A stretch of 51,869 bases of DNA from a virus: IMG/VR virus record IMGVR_UViG_3300044961_000057, positions 1 through 51,869 of that record, one strand, 5' to 3'. The position numbers were made by a program, and so were the translations under genes. The notes beneath the pieces were generated by a model. The model did not search any database. It was not told the DNA's origin and saw nothing but the letters and a program-made list of their open reading frames with translations. Position 1 is the stretch's first letter, and every line of letters starts with the position of its first letter. Below, piece by piece: positions 15,102-22,992 of this stretch.

Positions 15102-15328
15102 CGTCGGAAGCGCGCGCGCGCATGATGCACGAGCGGCGAGCGGCCCGAGTAGATCAGGCGACCGCCACCGATGCGGCGCGGCGCGGGGAACGGGTTCGAG
15201 CCCCGCGCGGATTGCGCGCGGAAGATCGACGAACGAAGCTCGTAAGCCTTCTTCTGCTCACCGCGCTTCTCGAGCCCGAGCGCGATCGCGAGAAGCGCGC
15301 CGAGATTGAAACCTCGAATGCCCTTCAC
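15098..15328 (-). CDS. Small hypothetical protein
   Basis: A 76-aa protein with a short amphipathic helix near the start (GFNLGALLAIALGLEKRG) and an Arg-rich C-terminus (RSPLVHHARARFRR). GTG 15328 is chosen because it overlaps the nuclease stop as GTGA; the longer frame is a shadow of the nuclease gene. It may be a nuclease accessory, but that is only inferred from coupling. Confidence 0.6.
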   Translation of the reverse strand: MKGIRGFNLGALLAIALGLEKRGEQKKAYELRSSIFRAQSARGSNPFPAPRRIGGGRLIYSGRSPLVHHARARFRR

Positions 15329-17154
15329 CGACGACCTCGGATCACCAACGAGGCGAGGCCCGAGAGCGCCTCGATCACCGGCTCGGCGAGGTCGCTCGAG
15401 TAGATCGAGCACAAGCCCGACGGCGGCGACTCACGCGCGGCGGCGGCGAGAGCCCCGCGCCACGCCATGAACGCCAACGGGTTGTCTTTCGGCGCGAACC
15501 GCACGTCGGGAACGTTCGCGCTCTTCGCGAGGTTCTCGGCCAGGTCGGCGACGTAGGGCGTGAGGTCGGTCGCACCGACGCTCGGGGCGCAGTCGACGCA
15601 CAACACGAGCCCGTTGAAGAGGCTCGCGCTCGCTTCGCCCGTGGCGATCGCCTCGGCGGCCGCGCTCGCGTTCTTCGAGCCCTTCGGCCGACCGCGACCG
15701 CGCTTCGCGGGCTCTTCGGGAGCGGCGGGCGGCGGCACGTTCGAGCCCGTCGCGGCGATCGCGGCGTTCGGCGAAACGGCGGCGGGCGGCGCGCTCGCGG
15801 CGAGTTCTTCGGGGTTCTTCGCGGCGGGCGGTTGATCGGGCGGCGCGACCGCGTTCGGCACGTCGACGATCAGCATTCGACGCGCGGGCTTCTCGGGCGC
15901 GGCGGGCGGCGTGCTCACGGCGGAAGCCGACGCGGGCGGCGAGAGCGGCGGCAAGCCGAAGTGAGCCCGGCTCGTGTCGTCGTCGGTCACGTCGATCACT
16001 TCTTCGGTGAGCCCGACGCGCGCGGGCGAACCGTCAGGCTTCGAGAAGAAGCCACCCGTCGGCGAGAGCGCCTCGAGGCGAGCGAGACCGCCCCCGCTCG
16101 GGAGCAAATACAGCTTGCCCGAGACCGCGTTCGCAACGGCGAGACGCACGAGACCGCCCGACGCGGCGGGAGGTGCCGACGCGGGAGCCGTCGCGGGAGC
16201 GACGACGGGCGGCGGCGAGTTCACGGCGGGAGCCGTCGCGGGAGCGGCGGCCGGGGTTGACTTCATGGCGCTTCGAACGGCGTCAACGAGACCCATGTTC
16301 GGATCTTCCTTCAAGGTAATCCCAGGGCGGGGCACGCCTGGGATCAGGGTTTGCGCGAAACGTCGCGCGGGCGCATTCGGGCATGTCGACAAGAAATCGC
16401 ACCCGCCGAATTTCGAGCACGAATCTTCTCTTGCTGCAACTTCGAGATCAACGAGTCGCTTCGCGGCCTCTTGCATCGGCCCGTCAACAAGAGAGCAGAT
16501 CTCGGCGAAGCGGTCAAGAATATGTTCGCGATCGAGTTCGACCGGAACCGCAAACGCGAGACGCGGCCCTTGCGTTTGGTGGTTATGGTGCGCGAACAAA
16601 ACACTCTTCGCGCTCGGCCAGCGCATGAGGCACCAAGCCGCATAGACGATCGCTTGATCGTCGGTGCGAAGCTCTTCCTTTGTCTCGGCGTAGAGTTCGA
16701 GATCCTTCCTGAACTTGTGATCGATCACGATCGCTTGCCCGGCCTGGATCACGTCGGGCGGGAGAATGAGATCGGAATAACCGACGAACTCAACTCCTTT
16801 CGGCGTGAAGAGAGTCGGGTTCGTGATCGCGGCCTCAACGAGCAACGGGCCCTTTTGAAACGGCGCGTGCGGCACGTAAGGTTCGAGCAACTCGCTACCC
16901 GAGCGCGCAAGCGGCCCGCGCACGTCTTCACCCGTGAGCAAGTAATGTTCGATCTGTTTGTGCCCCGCGTCGCCGATCGCCTGACCTTTCGAGGGTGGCT
17001 TTTTCGGAAGGTGCGCGCGTTTGTCGTACCACCATTTTCGAGCGCAATCGCGAAACGCCTTGATTTGAGTCACTGAAACTCTTACGAGGCGGCCGTTCTC
17101 GATCGAGGCACGGCGCGAAGCGCGGTCTTCTTTCTTCACCGGGGCGTCGGTCAC
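15325..17154 (-). CDS. RecB/Cas4-like PD-(D/E)XK nuclease with long Pro/Ala linker
   Basis: A 609-aa protein. Residues ~25-265 form a RecB-family nuclease: GDAGHKQIEHYL (61-72), GYSDLI (D128), VIDHK (D145, K147) and DDQAIVYA (Q167). Four cysteines, C37 and C246/C252/C258, are placed like the iron-sulfur cluster of Cas4/AddB nucleases. Residues ~290-500 are Pro/Ala-rich and low-complexity. The last ~90 residues look folded again (VLCVDCAPSVG...). It probably processes DNA ends with the helicase and resolvase. GTG 17154 forms GTGA with the gene upstream. Confidence 0.85.
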   Translation of the reverse strand: MTDAPVKKEDRASRRASIENGRLVRVSVTQIKAFRDCARKWWYDKRAHLPKKPPSKGQAIGDAGHKQIEHYLLTGEDVRGPLARSGSELLEPYVPHAPFQKGPLLVEAAITNPTLFTPKGVEFVGYSDLILPPDVIQAGQAIVIDHKFRKDLELYAETKEELRTDDQAIVYAAWCLMRWPSAKSVLFAHHNHQTQGPRLAFAVPVELDREHILDRFAEICSLVDGPMQEAAKRLVDLEVAAREDSCSKFGGCDFLSTCPNAPARRFAQTLIPGVPRPGITLKEDPNMGLVDAVRSAMKSTPAAAPATAPAVNSPPPVVAPATAPASAPPAASGGLVRLAVANAVSGKLYLLPSGGGLARLEALSPTGGFFSKPDGSPARVGLTEEVIDVTDDDTSRAHFGLPPLSPPASASAVSTPPAAPEKPARRMLIVDVPNAVAPPDQPPAAKNPEELAASAPPAAVSPNAAIAATGSNVPPPAAPEEPAKRGRGRPKGSKNASAAAEAIATGEASASLFNGLVLCVDCAPSVGATDLTPYVADLAENLAKSANVPDVRFAPKDNPLAFMAWRGALAAAARESPPSGLCSIYSSDLAEPVIEALSGLASLVIRGRR

Positions 17155-17396
17155 GCAACACTCTTACGCGGTTTCGAAACTTGAGTCAACGACACGGGCG
17201 CGCGAAATGCGCCAGGGCTCGCGAGGGCTCGCGAGAAATCACCCGCGTCGACCTTGATCGTGAGTTCGCTCGTACCATTCGGCCCTGGCACGTTGAGAAT
17301 GAGCTTGACGAACTTGTGAGGCTTCGTGCTCGGGCCCGATGCGGTGTGCGTCGTGATCTCGCGCTCGAGTGACTCGACATGAACGGAAGGGCTCAC
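17151..17396 (-). CDS. Small hypothetical protein
   Basis: An 81-aa protein with a central strand pair (HKFVKLILNVPG, SELTIKVDAGDF) and a basic tail. GTG 17396 forms GTGA with the zinc-finger gene upstream. No family is recognised; it lies in the string of small genes between primase and nuclease. Confidence 0.6.
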   Translation of the reverse strand: MSPSVHVESLEREITTHTASGPSTKPHKFVKLILNVPGPNGTSELTIKVDAGDFSRALASPGAFRAPVSLTQVSKPRKSVA

Positions 17397-17587
17397 GGGT
17401 TCTCGATCCTTTCTTCGCGTTGGTCTTCGCGCTCGGCCGCTTCAACTTGCACGCGGGCGAGTTGCTCGGCTTGCGACTCACCGCGAATAATCGCGCGCCT
17501 CGAGCGCTCGGGCACCATGCGCCAATGGTGCGAGCAAAACTCGCTCGAGCGCTTTCCGCGTCGACATTTGCGCACGATGCAACTCAC
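17393..17587 (-). CDS. Small zinc-knuckle protein
   Basis: A 64-aa protein starting with CIVRKC...FCSHHW, a Cys/His knuckle of the type seen in many small phage proteins, followed by an acidic and Arg-rich helix (QVEAAEREDQREERIE). Start GTG 17587 and stop both use GTGA overlaps. It may bind nucleic acid or help a partner; the role is unknown. Confidence 0.65.
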   Translation of the reverse strand: MSCIVRKCRRGKRSSEFCSHHWRMVPERSRRAIIRGESQAEQLARVQVEAAEREDQREERIENP

Positions 17588-17829
17588 GCGCGGGCCTCGG
17601 GAAACGCGTTGCGTGAGAGGTTCGCCTTGATCGCGTAGTCTCGAGCGTTTCGAATTTGCTCGATCAACGCGCTCGCCTGATCCTCGTCGAGAATCATCGC
17701 GGTTCCGAGTTCTTCATTCTCGAGCACGACGACGATCGCGGTTTTCGGCCGATCGTCTACCGTGATTTCGCTCGCGATCACCTTGATCGATTCCATGAGC
17801 CGAGCGGGCTTGTTGTTATCATCACTCAT
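17584..17829 (-). CDS. Small acidic hypothetical protein
   Basis: An 81-aa protein with strand-helix character (ESIKVIASEITV, KTAIVVVLENEE, DEDQASALIEQIRNARDYA). ATG 17829 overlaps the primase stop by 8 nt. The 'DEDQASALIEQI' helix pattern is common in small phage proteins next to primases, but no function is known. Confidence 0.65.
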   Translation of the reverse strand: MSDDNNKPARLMESIKVIASEITVDDRPKTAIVVVLENEELGTAMILDEDQASALIEQIRNARDYAIKANLSRNAFPEARA

Positions 17830-20449
17830 GAGCTTCTTTCCTCTCGCTGATTACCGAGTTCTCGGTGTGAAGTTTCGTGCGAATCGCGCCAACGTCGCCG
17901 ATCTGAAGTCGCTCAACCCAATTCAGGATCAAGCCCGCGTCGATTCGGTGGAACGTGATCGACTTGCCTTGAACGATTGCCGATGCGCCCTCGTGCGAGA
18001 GCGAGCGCAACGCGCGGCCGAGTTGCGCGGCCGTCGGCACTTTGACCGAAGGCACGTAGCGCAACCAATGCGATTCTTTCGCGAGCGCTTCGGTGTTGAC
18101 CCACACTTCGCCCGAGCCGAACATGACAAGCGGTGTCGGGATCGGCGCAACGTCGGCCAGGTAGCGAGCGAGCCATTCGCACACGAGCGACGCCATACCC
18201 GCGCCCGTTGCGAGGTGTCGATGAAACTCGCTGGCGTTGCCTTCGACGAGAAAACGCGCGCCCTCGTTGACCGTGCGATTCGCTCGCAACCAAAGCGAGT
18301 GTTCGGCGATCATGTCGTGCTCGATCCAGCGAGTGATCGTCGGCGGCCCGCCGATGCTCTCGAGGTATTCCTTCGGCCGGTTGTCGGATCGCAAGTAATA
18401 GATGCGGCTCGCGATCGCCTCGAGGTCATTCGCCGAAAGCTCTTCGCCCGTGTCGAGAAGCCGATCGTTATTGCCCGCGATGATCACGCGCACGGCACCC
18501 TCGAGCGGTGCGGTCGGGAGAAACTTTCGATTCAGGGTGCGTTTCGTCGACCCGATGAAACGACGAAGCTCGGCCGTGATTCCCTTGCGCGTAGGAAGCG
18601 CTTCGTCGGCCAGCACGAGCGGACACGCGATCAACGACTCGTTGAATCCGTCGAGAACGCGCGCAAGCTCACTCGGCCCGCCCGTTGTCCAAAGGCGAGC
18701 GAGACCCGACGCGAGAAGCGTTTTCCCGATTCCGCCCGGCCCGTCGAGATACACGGCGCACGACTGACGATCGAGACGAGAAGCGGTCGCGACCCAATCG
18801 AGCAACCGCAACGAGGGATCGAGCAAGCGAAGCCACATGTCGACTTGCTCGTGAAAGCGCGGCTCGAGTCGGCGGATTGGTGTCGTCGCCTCGAAGAACG
18901 TTTGCGAGGTCGGCTCGTAGTAGCTTCGTTGCAGCGAGAGCGACGCTTCTACCTGACGCGCAACGGTCGAATAGTCGTGAAGGATCGCGCGCACCTCACG
19001 CATTCGCGTATTGCCCCGCTGATCGGTCGCGAAGAGCGAAACGGGAGCGCGGGCCAGGTCACGCACGATCGAATGCTCGAGGTTCGAGCGCGGGATCGGC
19101 GGGAGGTAGCGACCCTCAACGAAAATGTAGAACGAATCAGCCCGCGCGATGATCCATCGGCGTTGGAAGTCGAGAACGTCGACGCACCGTTGAGCCCGAG
19201 CCCATTCGGCAAGCTCGCTCTCTTCGTAGGGCCCGATCACCGTCGGCGCGGCCGAGGTCTCGAGCGATTCCGAACTTCCTGGCGCGTCGCCCGTCGGCGT
19301 GTTCGAGGTCGCGACCCGATCGGGAATGTGACCCGAGCGAGCGGCCTCGGCGCGAAGTCGACCGAAGATTTCCTCATTTGTTGCGGCTCGCGCGGCGTCG
19401 TGAGCGATCCGACGCTCGAGCGCGCGATCGAGCTTCTTTCGGGCCTCTTCGTGCCAATCTTCGAGTTCGCCCGAGGGAAGGATCTTGCGCTCGAATCGAC
19501 CGACGCTCTCGGCCAGGATCGCGAGAAGTACACCCGTCGGGATCGTCGGCGGAACCGCGAAGCGTGCGGCCGCACACAAGCGGTTCAAGGTGTCGTCGCG
19601 CGAACCCTCTTCGGCGAGTTGCTCACCCTTGAGAGCGCGCTTGATCAGGTCGGCGTTTCGCCCGCCCGCGCTCGAGAGCAGCTTGCGAACGTGCTCGAGA
19701 TCGACGGGTTGATCGTGCGCGGCGTGCGCGGCGGCTCGAGCTTCGGCGATCTTCGAGTCGGCGATCTCGCTCGCCCGCGCGGTGATCAGCAAGGCGCGCG
19801 ATTCGGTCAAGATCTCGTCGACGTTGAGCGGCGCGGTTCCGTCAGTCGTCGCGGCGAACGTCAACGCGTCGGGCGGCGCGGCCGGGAGGTAATAGAGGCG
19901 CGCGGGATCTTTGGTGCTCGGGTCGTTGTAGAAGCCGAACCGCTTTTCGACACCCGCTCGAAACGGCACGTTCTCGGCCGGGAGCAACGGGCGCGAGAGT
20001 TTGAACGCGATTCGACACTTCGGGCGTTCGGGGTTGTAGCGGTAGCTTGAATGCACAACGGCGGCGACGCCTGACGATTCGATCGACTCGAGCACGCGGC
20101 CGAAGGTCTCGGGATCGATCGGCTCTTTGGGCGCTCTCTCGTCGAGATCGAACACGCCAACGGTCACACGTTCGACGTTCACCGCGAGACGCTTCGAGCC
20201 TGGCTTGAACTCGGCCGGAACCCACGCGGGCCCGCTCTTGCCCGAATCCGTTGAGCCCGTGCCTTTGCACGCATCACACCCGGTGCCCGCGCCTTCACAC
20301 CTCGGGCACGGGAGCGACGGGCGGCGATCGTGGTGAAGCAAAAGCGCGGTGAGGTCTTCCCACGGGAGCGCGATCGGCTTCGGCTGATTATCGCGCTCGT
20401 GATCGAAGAGCGCGAGCGTAATTTGATCGGTCATGGGCGGGCGGCTCAC
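17822..20449 (-). CDS. Primase-helicase (AEP-like primase, D5/VirE-like ATPase)
   Basis: An 875-aa replication protein. Residues 48-64 hold a DnaJ-like zinc motif (CPRC...CDACKGTG). Residues ~90-160 look like an archaeo-eukaryotic primase core: VGVFDLDE (D101, D103), VVHSSYRY (H133) and KCRIAFKLSRPL. Residues ~560-700 are a superfamily 3/VirE-type ATPase: GPGGIGKT (~570), PLVLADEAL and IIAGNN (sensor, ~656). It should prime and unwind DNA for the family A polymerase. GTG 20449 forms GTGA with the gene upstream; ATG 20434 is an alternative. Confidence 0.82.
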   Translation of the reverse strand: MSRPPMTDQITLALFDHERDNQPKPIALPWEDLTALLLHHDRRPSLPCPRCEGAGTGCDACKGTGSTDSGKSGPAWVPAEFKPGSKRLAVNVERVTVGVFDLDERAPKEPIDPETFGRVLESIESSGVAAVVHSSYRYNPERPKCRIAFKLSRPLLPAENVPFRAGVEKRFGFYNDPSTKDPARLYYLPAAPPDALTFAATTDGTAPLNVDEILTESRALLITARASEIADSKIAEARAAAHAAHDQPVDLEHVRKLLSSAGGRNADLIKRALKGEQLAEEGSRDDTLNRLCAAARFAVPPTIPTGVLLAILAESVGRFERKILPSGELEDWHEEARKKLDRALERRIAHDAARAATNEEIFGRLRAEAARSGHIPDRVATSNTPTGDAPGSSESLETSAAPTVIGPYEESELAEWARAQRCVDVLDFQRRWIIARADSFYIFVEGRYLPPIPRSNLEHSIVRDLARAPVSLFATDQRGNTRMREVRAILHDYSTVARQVEASLSLQRSYYEPTSQTFFEATTPIRRLEPRFHEQVDMWLRLLDPSLRLLDWVATASRLDRQSCAVYLDGPGGIGKTLLASGLARLWTTGGPSELARVLDGFNESLIACPLVLADEALPTRKGITAELRRFIGSTKRTLNRKFLPTAPLEGAVRVIIAGNNDRLLDTGEELSANDLEAIASRIYYLRSDNRPKEYLESIGGPPTITRWIEHDMIAEHSLWLRANRTVNEGARFLVEGNASEFHRHLATGAGMASLVCEWLARYLADVAPIPTPLVMFGSGEVWVNTEALAKESHWLRYVPSVKVPTAAQLGRALRSLSHEGASAIVQGKSITFHRIDAGLILNWVERLQIGDVGAIRTKLHTENSVISERKEAHE

Positions 20450-20754
20450 TTCGACGAGCGACGAGCCTCACGCTTCGAGCGCACGGCGTCAAGGGTCGTC
20501 TTGACGTGCGCTTCGACGATCGAGCGAACGAACTCGCTCGCGCTCTTCTTCGCCTTGCGGGCCTCGAGGAACACGGCCGCCTTGCCGTCGCGAGAGAGAG
20601 TGAAGTTCACGGTCGCGCCTTCACCGGGCTTCGAGATCGAGCGGCTCTTTCCGAGCCGACCTCGGCGATCTTGCATGTAGTGACGAGAGCACATGCCTTT
20701 TGCTCGCGCCCCCTCGTTACAGCCCGCGACCTCACACTTCGTTTCGGTGCTCAT
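20446..20754 (-). CDS. Zinc-knuckle plus RHH-like small DNA-binding protein
   Basis: A 102-aa protein. Residues 7-25 form a Cys/His knuckle (CEVAGCNEG...MCSRHY). Residues ~48-85 resemble a ribbon-helix-helix: a strand NFTLSRDG, then two helices (KAAVFLEARKAKK, ASEFVRSIVEAHVK). The tail is basic. It may be a regulator or primase partner, being GTGA-coupled to the primase gene. AAAGG precedes ATG 20754, and a TTGACA promoter lies just upstream. Confidence 0.65.
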   Translation of the reverse strand: MSTETKCEVAGCNEGARAKGMCSRHYMQDRRGRLGKSRSISKPGEGATVNFTLSRDGKAAVFLEARKAKKSASEFVRSIVEAHVKTTLDAVRSKREARRSSK

Positions 20755-20761
20755 GGTGCCT

Positions 20762-20791
20762 TTGCTACTACTCTTCGGGTGAGAGTGTCAA
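20762..20791 (-). promoter_or_regulatory. Minus-strand promoter before the primase genes
   Basis: TTGACA (complement of 20786-20791) is followed by CTCTCACCCG, the same 16-base stretch as in the accessory-gene promoter at 25212-25227. The -10 region is poor (TAGTAG at 15 bp). Unlike the accessory promoters it leaves a short leader with AAAGG before ATG 20754. It would reinforce transcription of the primase and downstream genes. Confidence 0.5.
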
Positions 20792-21211
20792 CTAGAGAAC
20801 TTCGGCCAGGTCTCGAACGTGCCAGTCGCCGAGTTCGATCCACCCGGCGATCTCGCTCACGCGACGCTCGAACGCGTGATCGTGAAGGTCGTTCTTTCGT
20901 TCGACCCATTCGACGACGTGCGCGCATTCGTGCGCCAGGGTGAGCCAGGTCGCGCACGGGTCAAGCTCGAGGCGACCGAAGCGCAACGACCCGCGCGTTT
21001 GCAGGTCGGCAATCGAAGTGTGGAGCTTGTCACACGAGCGATTGCGCTTGATCGAGGTCACGAGCGGGCGGCCGATCAACGATCGACCGATCGCGTTCAA
21101 CCGCTCGAGGTGACGCACGAAAGCCCACGCGCCACGAAGCGAGACCGGGTGACACGCGAGTTCGGGCCAGCGCTCGAGTTCTCGCGCGTACACCTTGAAC
21201 GCGTAGCGCAT
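20792..21211 (-). CDS. Zincin-like metallopeptidase fold, SprT-like
   Basis: A 139-aa protein with the zinc-binding signature LAHECAHVVEW (H94, E95, H98) and a downstream His (H110 or H112 in LHDHAFERR) as probable third ligand. The HExxH plus nearby H layout recalls SprT/WLM-type minimal metallopeptidases, some of which act on DNA-bound proteins. In the replication operon such a role is possible, but the substrate is unknown. ATG 21211 follows the P-loop gene by 2 nt. Confidence 0.65.
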   Translation of the reverse strand: MRYAFKVYARELERWPELACHPVSLRGAWAFVRHLERLNAIGRSLIGRPLVTSIKRNRSCDKLHTSIADLQTRGSLRFGRLELDPCATWLTLAHECAHVVEWVERKNDLHDHAFERRVSEIAGWIELGDWHVRDLAEVL

Positions 21212-21213
21212 GG

Positions 21214-21420
21214 TCAGCGAATCCGAACGCGACCTTCGCGGTTGAGATCGAGCCCGTCTTGAGTCTCGTCAATCTCAACGTTCGTTGAGAGAGCGATCAC
21301 CTCGTCGACGTTGAGCAGCACGCCGATCTCGTCGGTATTGATCTTCGCGAGGATCTCTTTCGCGAGCGTGCTCTTACCCGACGCGTGCGGCCCGCTGATC
21401 AGGACCTTGATCGTTCGCAT
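21214..21420 (-). CDS. Short P-loop protein
   Basis: A 68-aa protein with a clear Walker A (GPHASGKST, residues 10-18) and an acidic LLNVDEVIAL strand that could be a partial Walker B. It is much shorter than normal kinases (about 150 aa or more) yet has intact gene boundaries. It may be a minimal phage nucleotide-binding protein or a truncated kinase. Confidence 0.6.
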   Translation of the reverse strand: MRTIKVLISGPHASGKSTLAKEILAKINTDEIGVLLNVDEVIALSTNVEIDETQDGLDLNREGRVRIR

Positions 21421-21421
21421 G

Positions 21422-21634
21422 TCACACGCTCCCGAGCAACTCGTGATAAGTCAGATCGATCTCGTCGCCCGGCTTGCGCTTGCTCTTCGCTTCGTTGTAC
21501 GCGGCGATCGCGAGTTCGCGAATGTCGAACACGATCTCAAACTCGGTCGGGCTCGCCTTACCGACGGCCGAGATCGTGTTGAAGCGGTTCGGGAGCTTCG
21601 TGTCACGCGTGCGAATCTTGAGAACGTAGCTCAT
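21422..21634 (-). CDS. Small hypothetical protein
   Basis: A 70-aa protein with an alternating strand-helix pattern (SYVLKIRTRDTKLP, EFEIVFDIRELAIAAYNEAK). ATG 21634 is preferred because the longer frame is an Arg-rich shadow of the upstream gene, and AAGAGGAAG precedes it. It overlaps the upstream gene by 4 nt. No family is recognised. Confidence 0.6.
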   Translation of the reverse strand: MSYVLKIRTRDTKLPNRFNTISAVGKASPTEFEIVFDIRELAIAAYNEAKSKRKPGDEIDLTYHELLGSV

Positions 21635-21933
21635 TTCTTCCTCTTGAATGCATCGGGGTTGTTGTAGCGAAAGCCGAAGGTTTCGTTCTTCCTCTTCTGA
21701 CGCTCGATCTTGCGCTGCTCTTCGGCCTCGAGCTTCGCGCGCTTTTCGTTCTCGTGCTCGAACACGAGGTTCGCAAGGCGGTTGATCTTCTCGCTTCGCT
21801 TGCCAGGGTAGAAGCAATGAACGCCTCGGTGCCCTGGCGAAAGCGAGCAATAGGCGACCTCGAACGTGAGAACGCCCGCGCTCGAGCCGAGGTGATACGC
21901 GAACCGAGCCGAGCAAAACTCGAGCGGCTTCAC
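21631..21933 (-). CDS. Small basic hypothetical protein
   Basis: A 100-aa protein. The first half resembles a short phage fold with two cysteines (CSARFAYHLGSS, FEVAYCSLSPGHRGVHC); the second is a long Lys/Arg/Glu helix (EHENEKRAKLEAEEQRKIER) with a basic tail. GTG 21933 forms GTGA with the gene upstream. Function unknown. Confidence 0.6.
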   Translation of the reverse strand: MKPLEFCSARFAYHLGSSAGVLTFEVAYCSLSPGHRGVHCFYPGKRSEKINRLANLVFEHENEKRAKLEAEEQRKIERQKRKNETFGFRYNNPDAFKRKK

Positions 21934-22148
21934 GGCGCGATCTCTCGGTCGACGAACTCGATCGCGGCGGCGAAGACCTTCGAGATCGCGTCGGCGCGGT
22001 TGCGGCCGCTCTCGATCAACTCGCGGTAGCGAAGCTCTTGCGTTTCGTCAGTCTCGATCGAGAACGTGATCCGCATGTTCGCGTGGCACATGTCGTCAAC
22101 CGTGCGAGTCGAGATCTTGAGAGCCTTGATCACCTTGTCGTGAGCCAT
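21930..22148 (-). CDS. Small hypothetical protein
   Basis: A 72-aa protein containing MRITFSIETDETQELRYREL followed by a helix ending in AAAIEFVDREI. The strand plus helix pattern might be a ribbon-helix-helix, but the match is loose. ATG 22148 is chosen because GAGGTGAAC precedes it. It follows the lipoprotein gene by 4 nt. Confidence 0.55.
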   Translation of the reverse strand: MAHDKVIKALKISTRTVDDMCHANMRITFSIETDETQELRYRELIESGRNRADAISKVFAAAIEFVDREIAP

Positions 22149-22152
22149 TTGT

Positions 22153-22431
22153 TCACCTCGAACCGATCGTGAAGGCACGACACGCGCGCGGATCGGTCGG
22201 CACGCACGGGTCAGGGTAGAAGTTGAAACACTTTCGAATGAACCCCTCGGCGTCACGCTCTAACACGACGCAAAGCCCAGGGTAAAGGTGCAAGTAATGA
22301 CCGGGCTCGAGCACGTCGACGCCGTTCGGGGTTTCGCCGATCACGACCGAGGGAAGCGGCGGCGGCTCGATCTCGGGCTCGAGCGGGCCACACGCCACGA
22401 AGAGAAACGCGGTGAGGTAAAGAGCGCGCAC
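22153..22431 (-). CDS. Putative lipoprotein
   Basis: A 92-aa protein starting MRALYLTAFLFVACGPLEPE: a short basic N-terminus, a hydrophobic stretch and a lipobox-like FVAC with cleavage before the Cys, so it would be lipid-anchored. The mature part is Pro-rich, then Cys-containing (LCVVLERDAEG, KCFNFYPDPC), probably with disulfides. GTG 22431 is chosen because GAAAGGCG precedes it. Surface lipoproteins made early may block superinfection; that role is an inference. Confidence 0.65.
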   Translation of the reverse strand: MRALYLTAFLFVACGPLEPEIEPPPLPSVVIGETPNGVDVLEPGHYLHLYPGLCVVLERDAEGFIRKCFNFYPDPCVPTDPRACRAFTIGSR

Positions 22432-22441
22432 GGTTCGCCTT

Positions 22442-22600
22442 TCAGTCGCCATAGCCGAGGGTGCCGTTGAACTCGCGCACATTGAGCGGCGAGACCCATT
22501 CGCGGCGATCCTCGTAGTAGAAGCTCACGAACACGTCGAAAACGTGCCCCTCGGTGTCGGCCTCGATCTTCCGAACGTGCGCTTCGCCTTTCGGGCGCAC
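22442..22600 (-). CDS. Small hypothetical protein overlapping a zinc-finger gene
   Basis: A 52-aa frame with natural composition (HVFDVFVSFYYEDRREWVSP) and mostly G/C third codon positions. It overlaps the zinc-finger gene by 76 nt if GTG 22600 is the start. GTG 22528, which overlaps the upstream stop as GTGA, would give only 28 aa. The strands suggest a small beta protein. The start is uncertain. Confidence 0.5.
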   Translation of the reverse strand: MRPKGEAHVRKIEADTEGHVFDVFVSFYYEDRREWVSPLNVREFNGTLGYGD

Positions 22601-22992
22601 CTCGAGCCGCAAAAGCGCTTCGGCCGATTCCCGCGCCCGTCGGCGCGCTTCGGCGCACCCTGGATCGGCTTGCCACACTCGAGGCACGTCGACGGGCGTT
22701 CGACGGCGCGCGCTTCGGTCGCCTTGCGGTTGTGGAACCTCACGCGGCATTTATCCGAGCAATACGAGCGCAACCAACCCTTGCCCGTGCCACGGTGATC
22801 GAATTCGCGACCGCACCCTTTGCAGGGCTCGATCGTCGACCGCTTCAACCGTGGGGCTCGAGCGTCGGCGGCCGCAACGCGTTTCACCTCGAGGTCATGC
22901 GCTCGAAGGTCGTAGGCGATTGCGCTCGCAACGGGCCAGGGCTCACCGTACCCGAGAAGCTCGAGCGTTTCCGAGTCGAGTTCGAGGCTCAC
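22525..22992 (-). CDS. Double zinc-finger protein
   Basis: A 155-aa basic protein with two repeated Cys modules: CKGCGREF...YCSDKCRVRFHNRK (~57-90) and CLECGKPI...FCGSRCARKAKR (~102-138). Each is a CxxC...CxxxC treble-clef-like knuckle followed by a basic helix, suited to nucleic-acid binding. GTG 22992 forms GTGA with the upstream wHTH gene. The last ~15 residues overlap another frame and may be less constrained. Confidence 0.7.
   Translation of the reverse strand: MSLELDSETLELLGYGEPWPVASAIAYDLRAHDLEVKRVAAADARAPRLKRSTIEPCKGCGREFDHRGTGKGWLRSYCSDKCRVRFHNRKATEARAVERPSTCLECGKPIQGAPKRADGRGNRPKRFCGSRCARKAKRTFGRSRPTPRGTFSTCS

Noticed and set aside
17762-20050. 762-codon plus-strand frame opposite the primase
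   Set aside because: Shadow of the primase-helicase gene, Arg-rich and without motifs.
20446-20754. Toxin-antitoxin antitoxin (RHH type)
   Set aside because: No toxin-like partner is encoded next to it; its neighbour is the primase.
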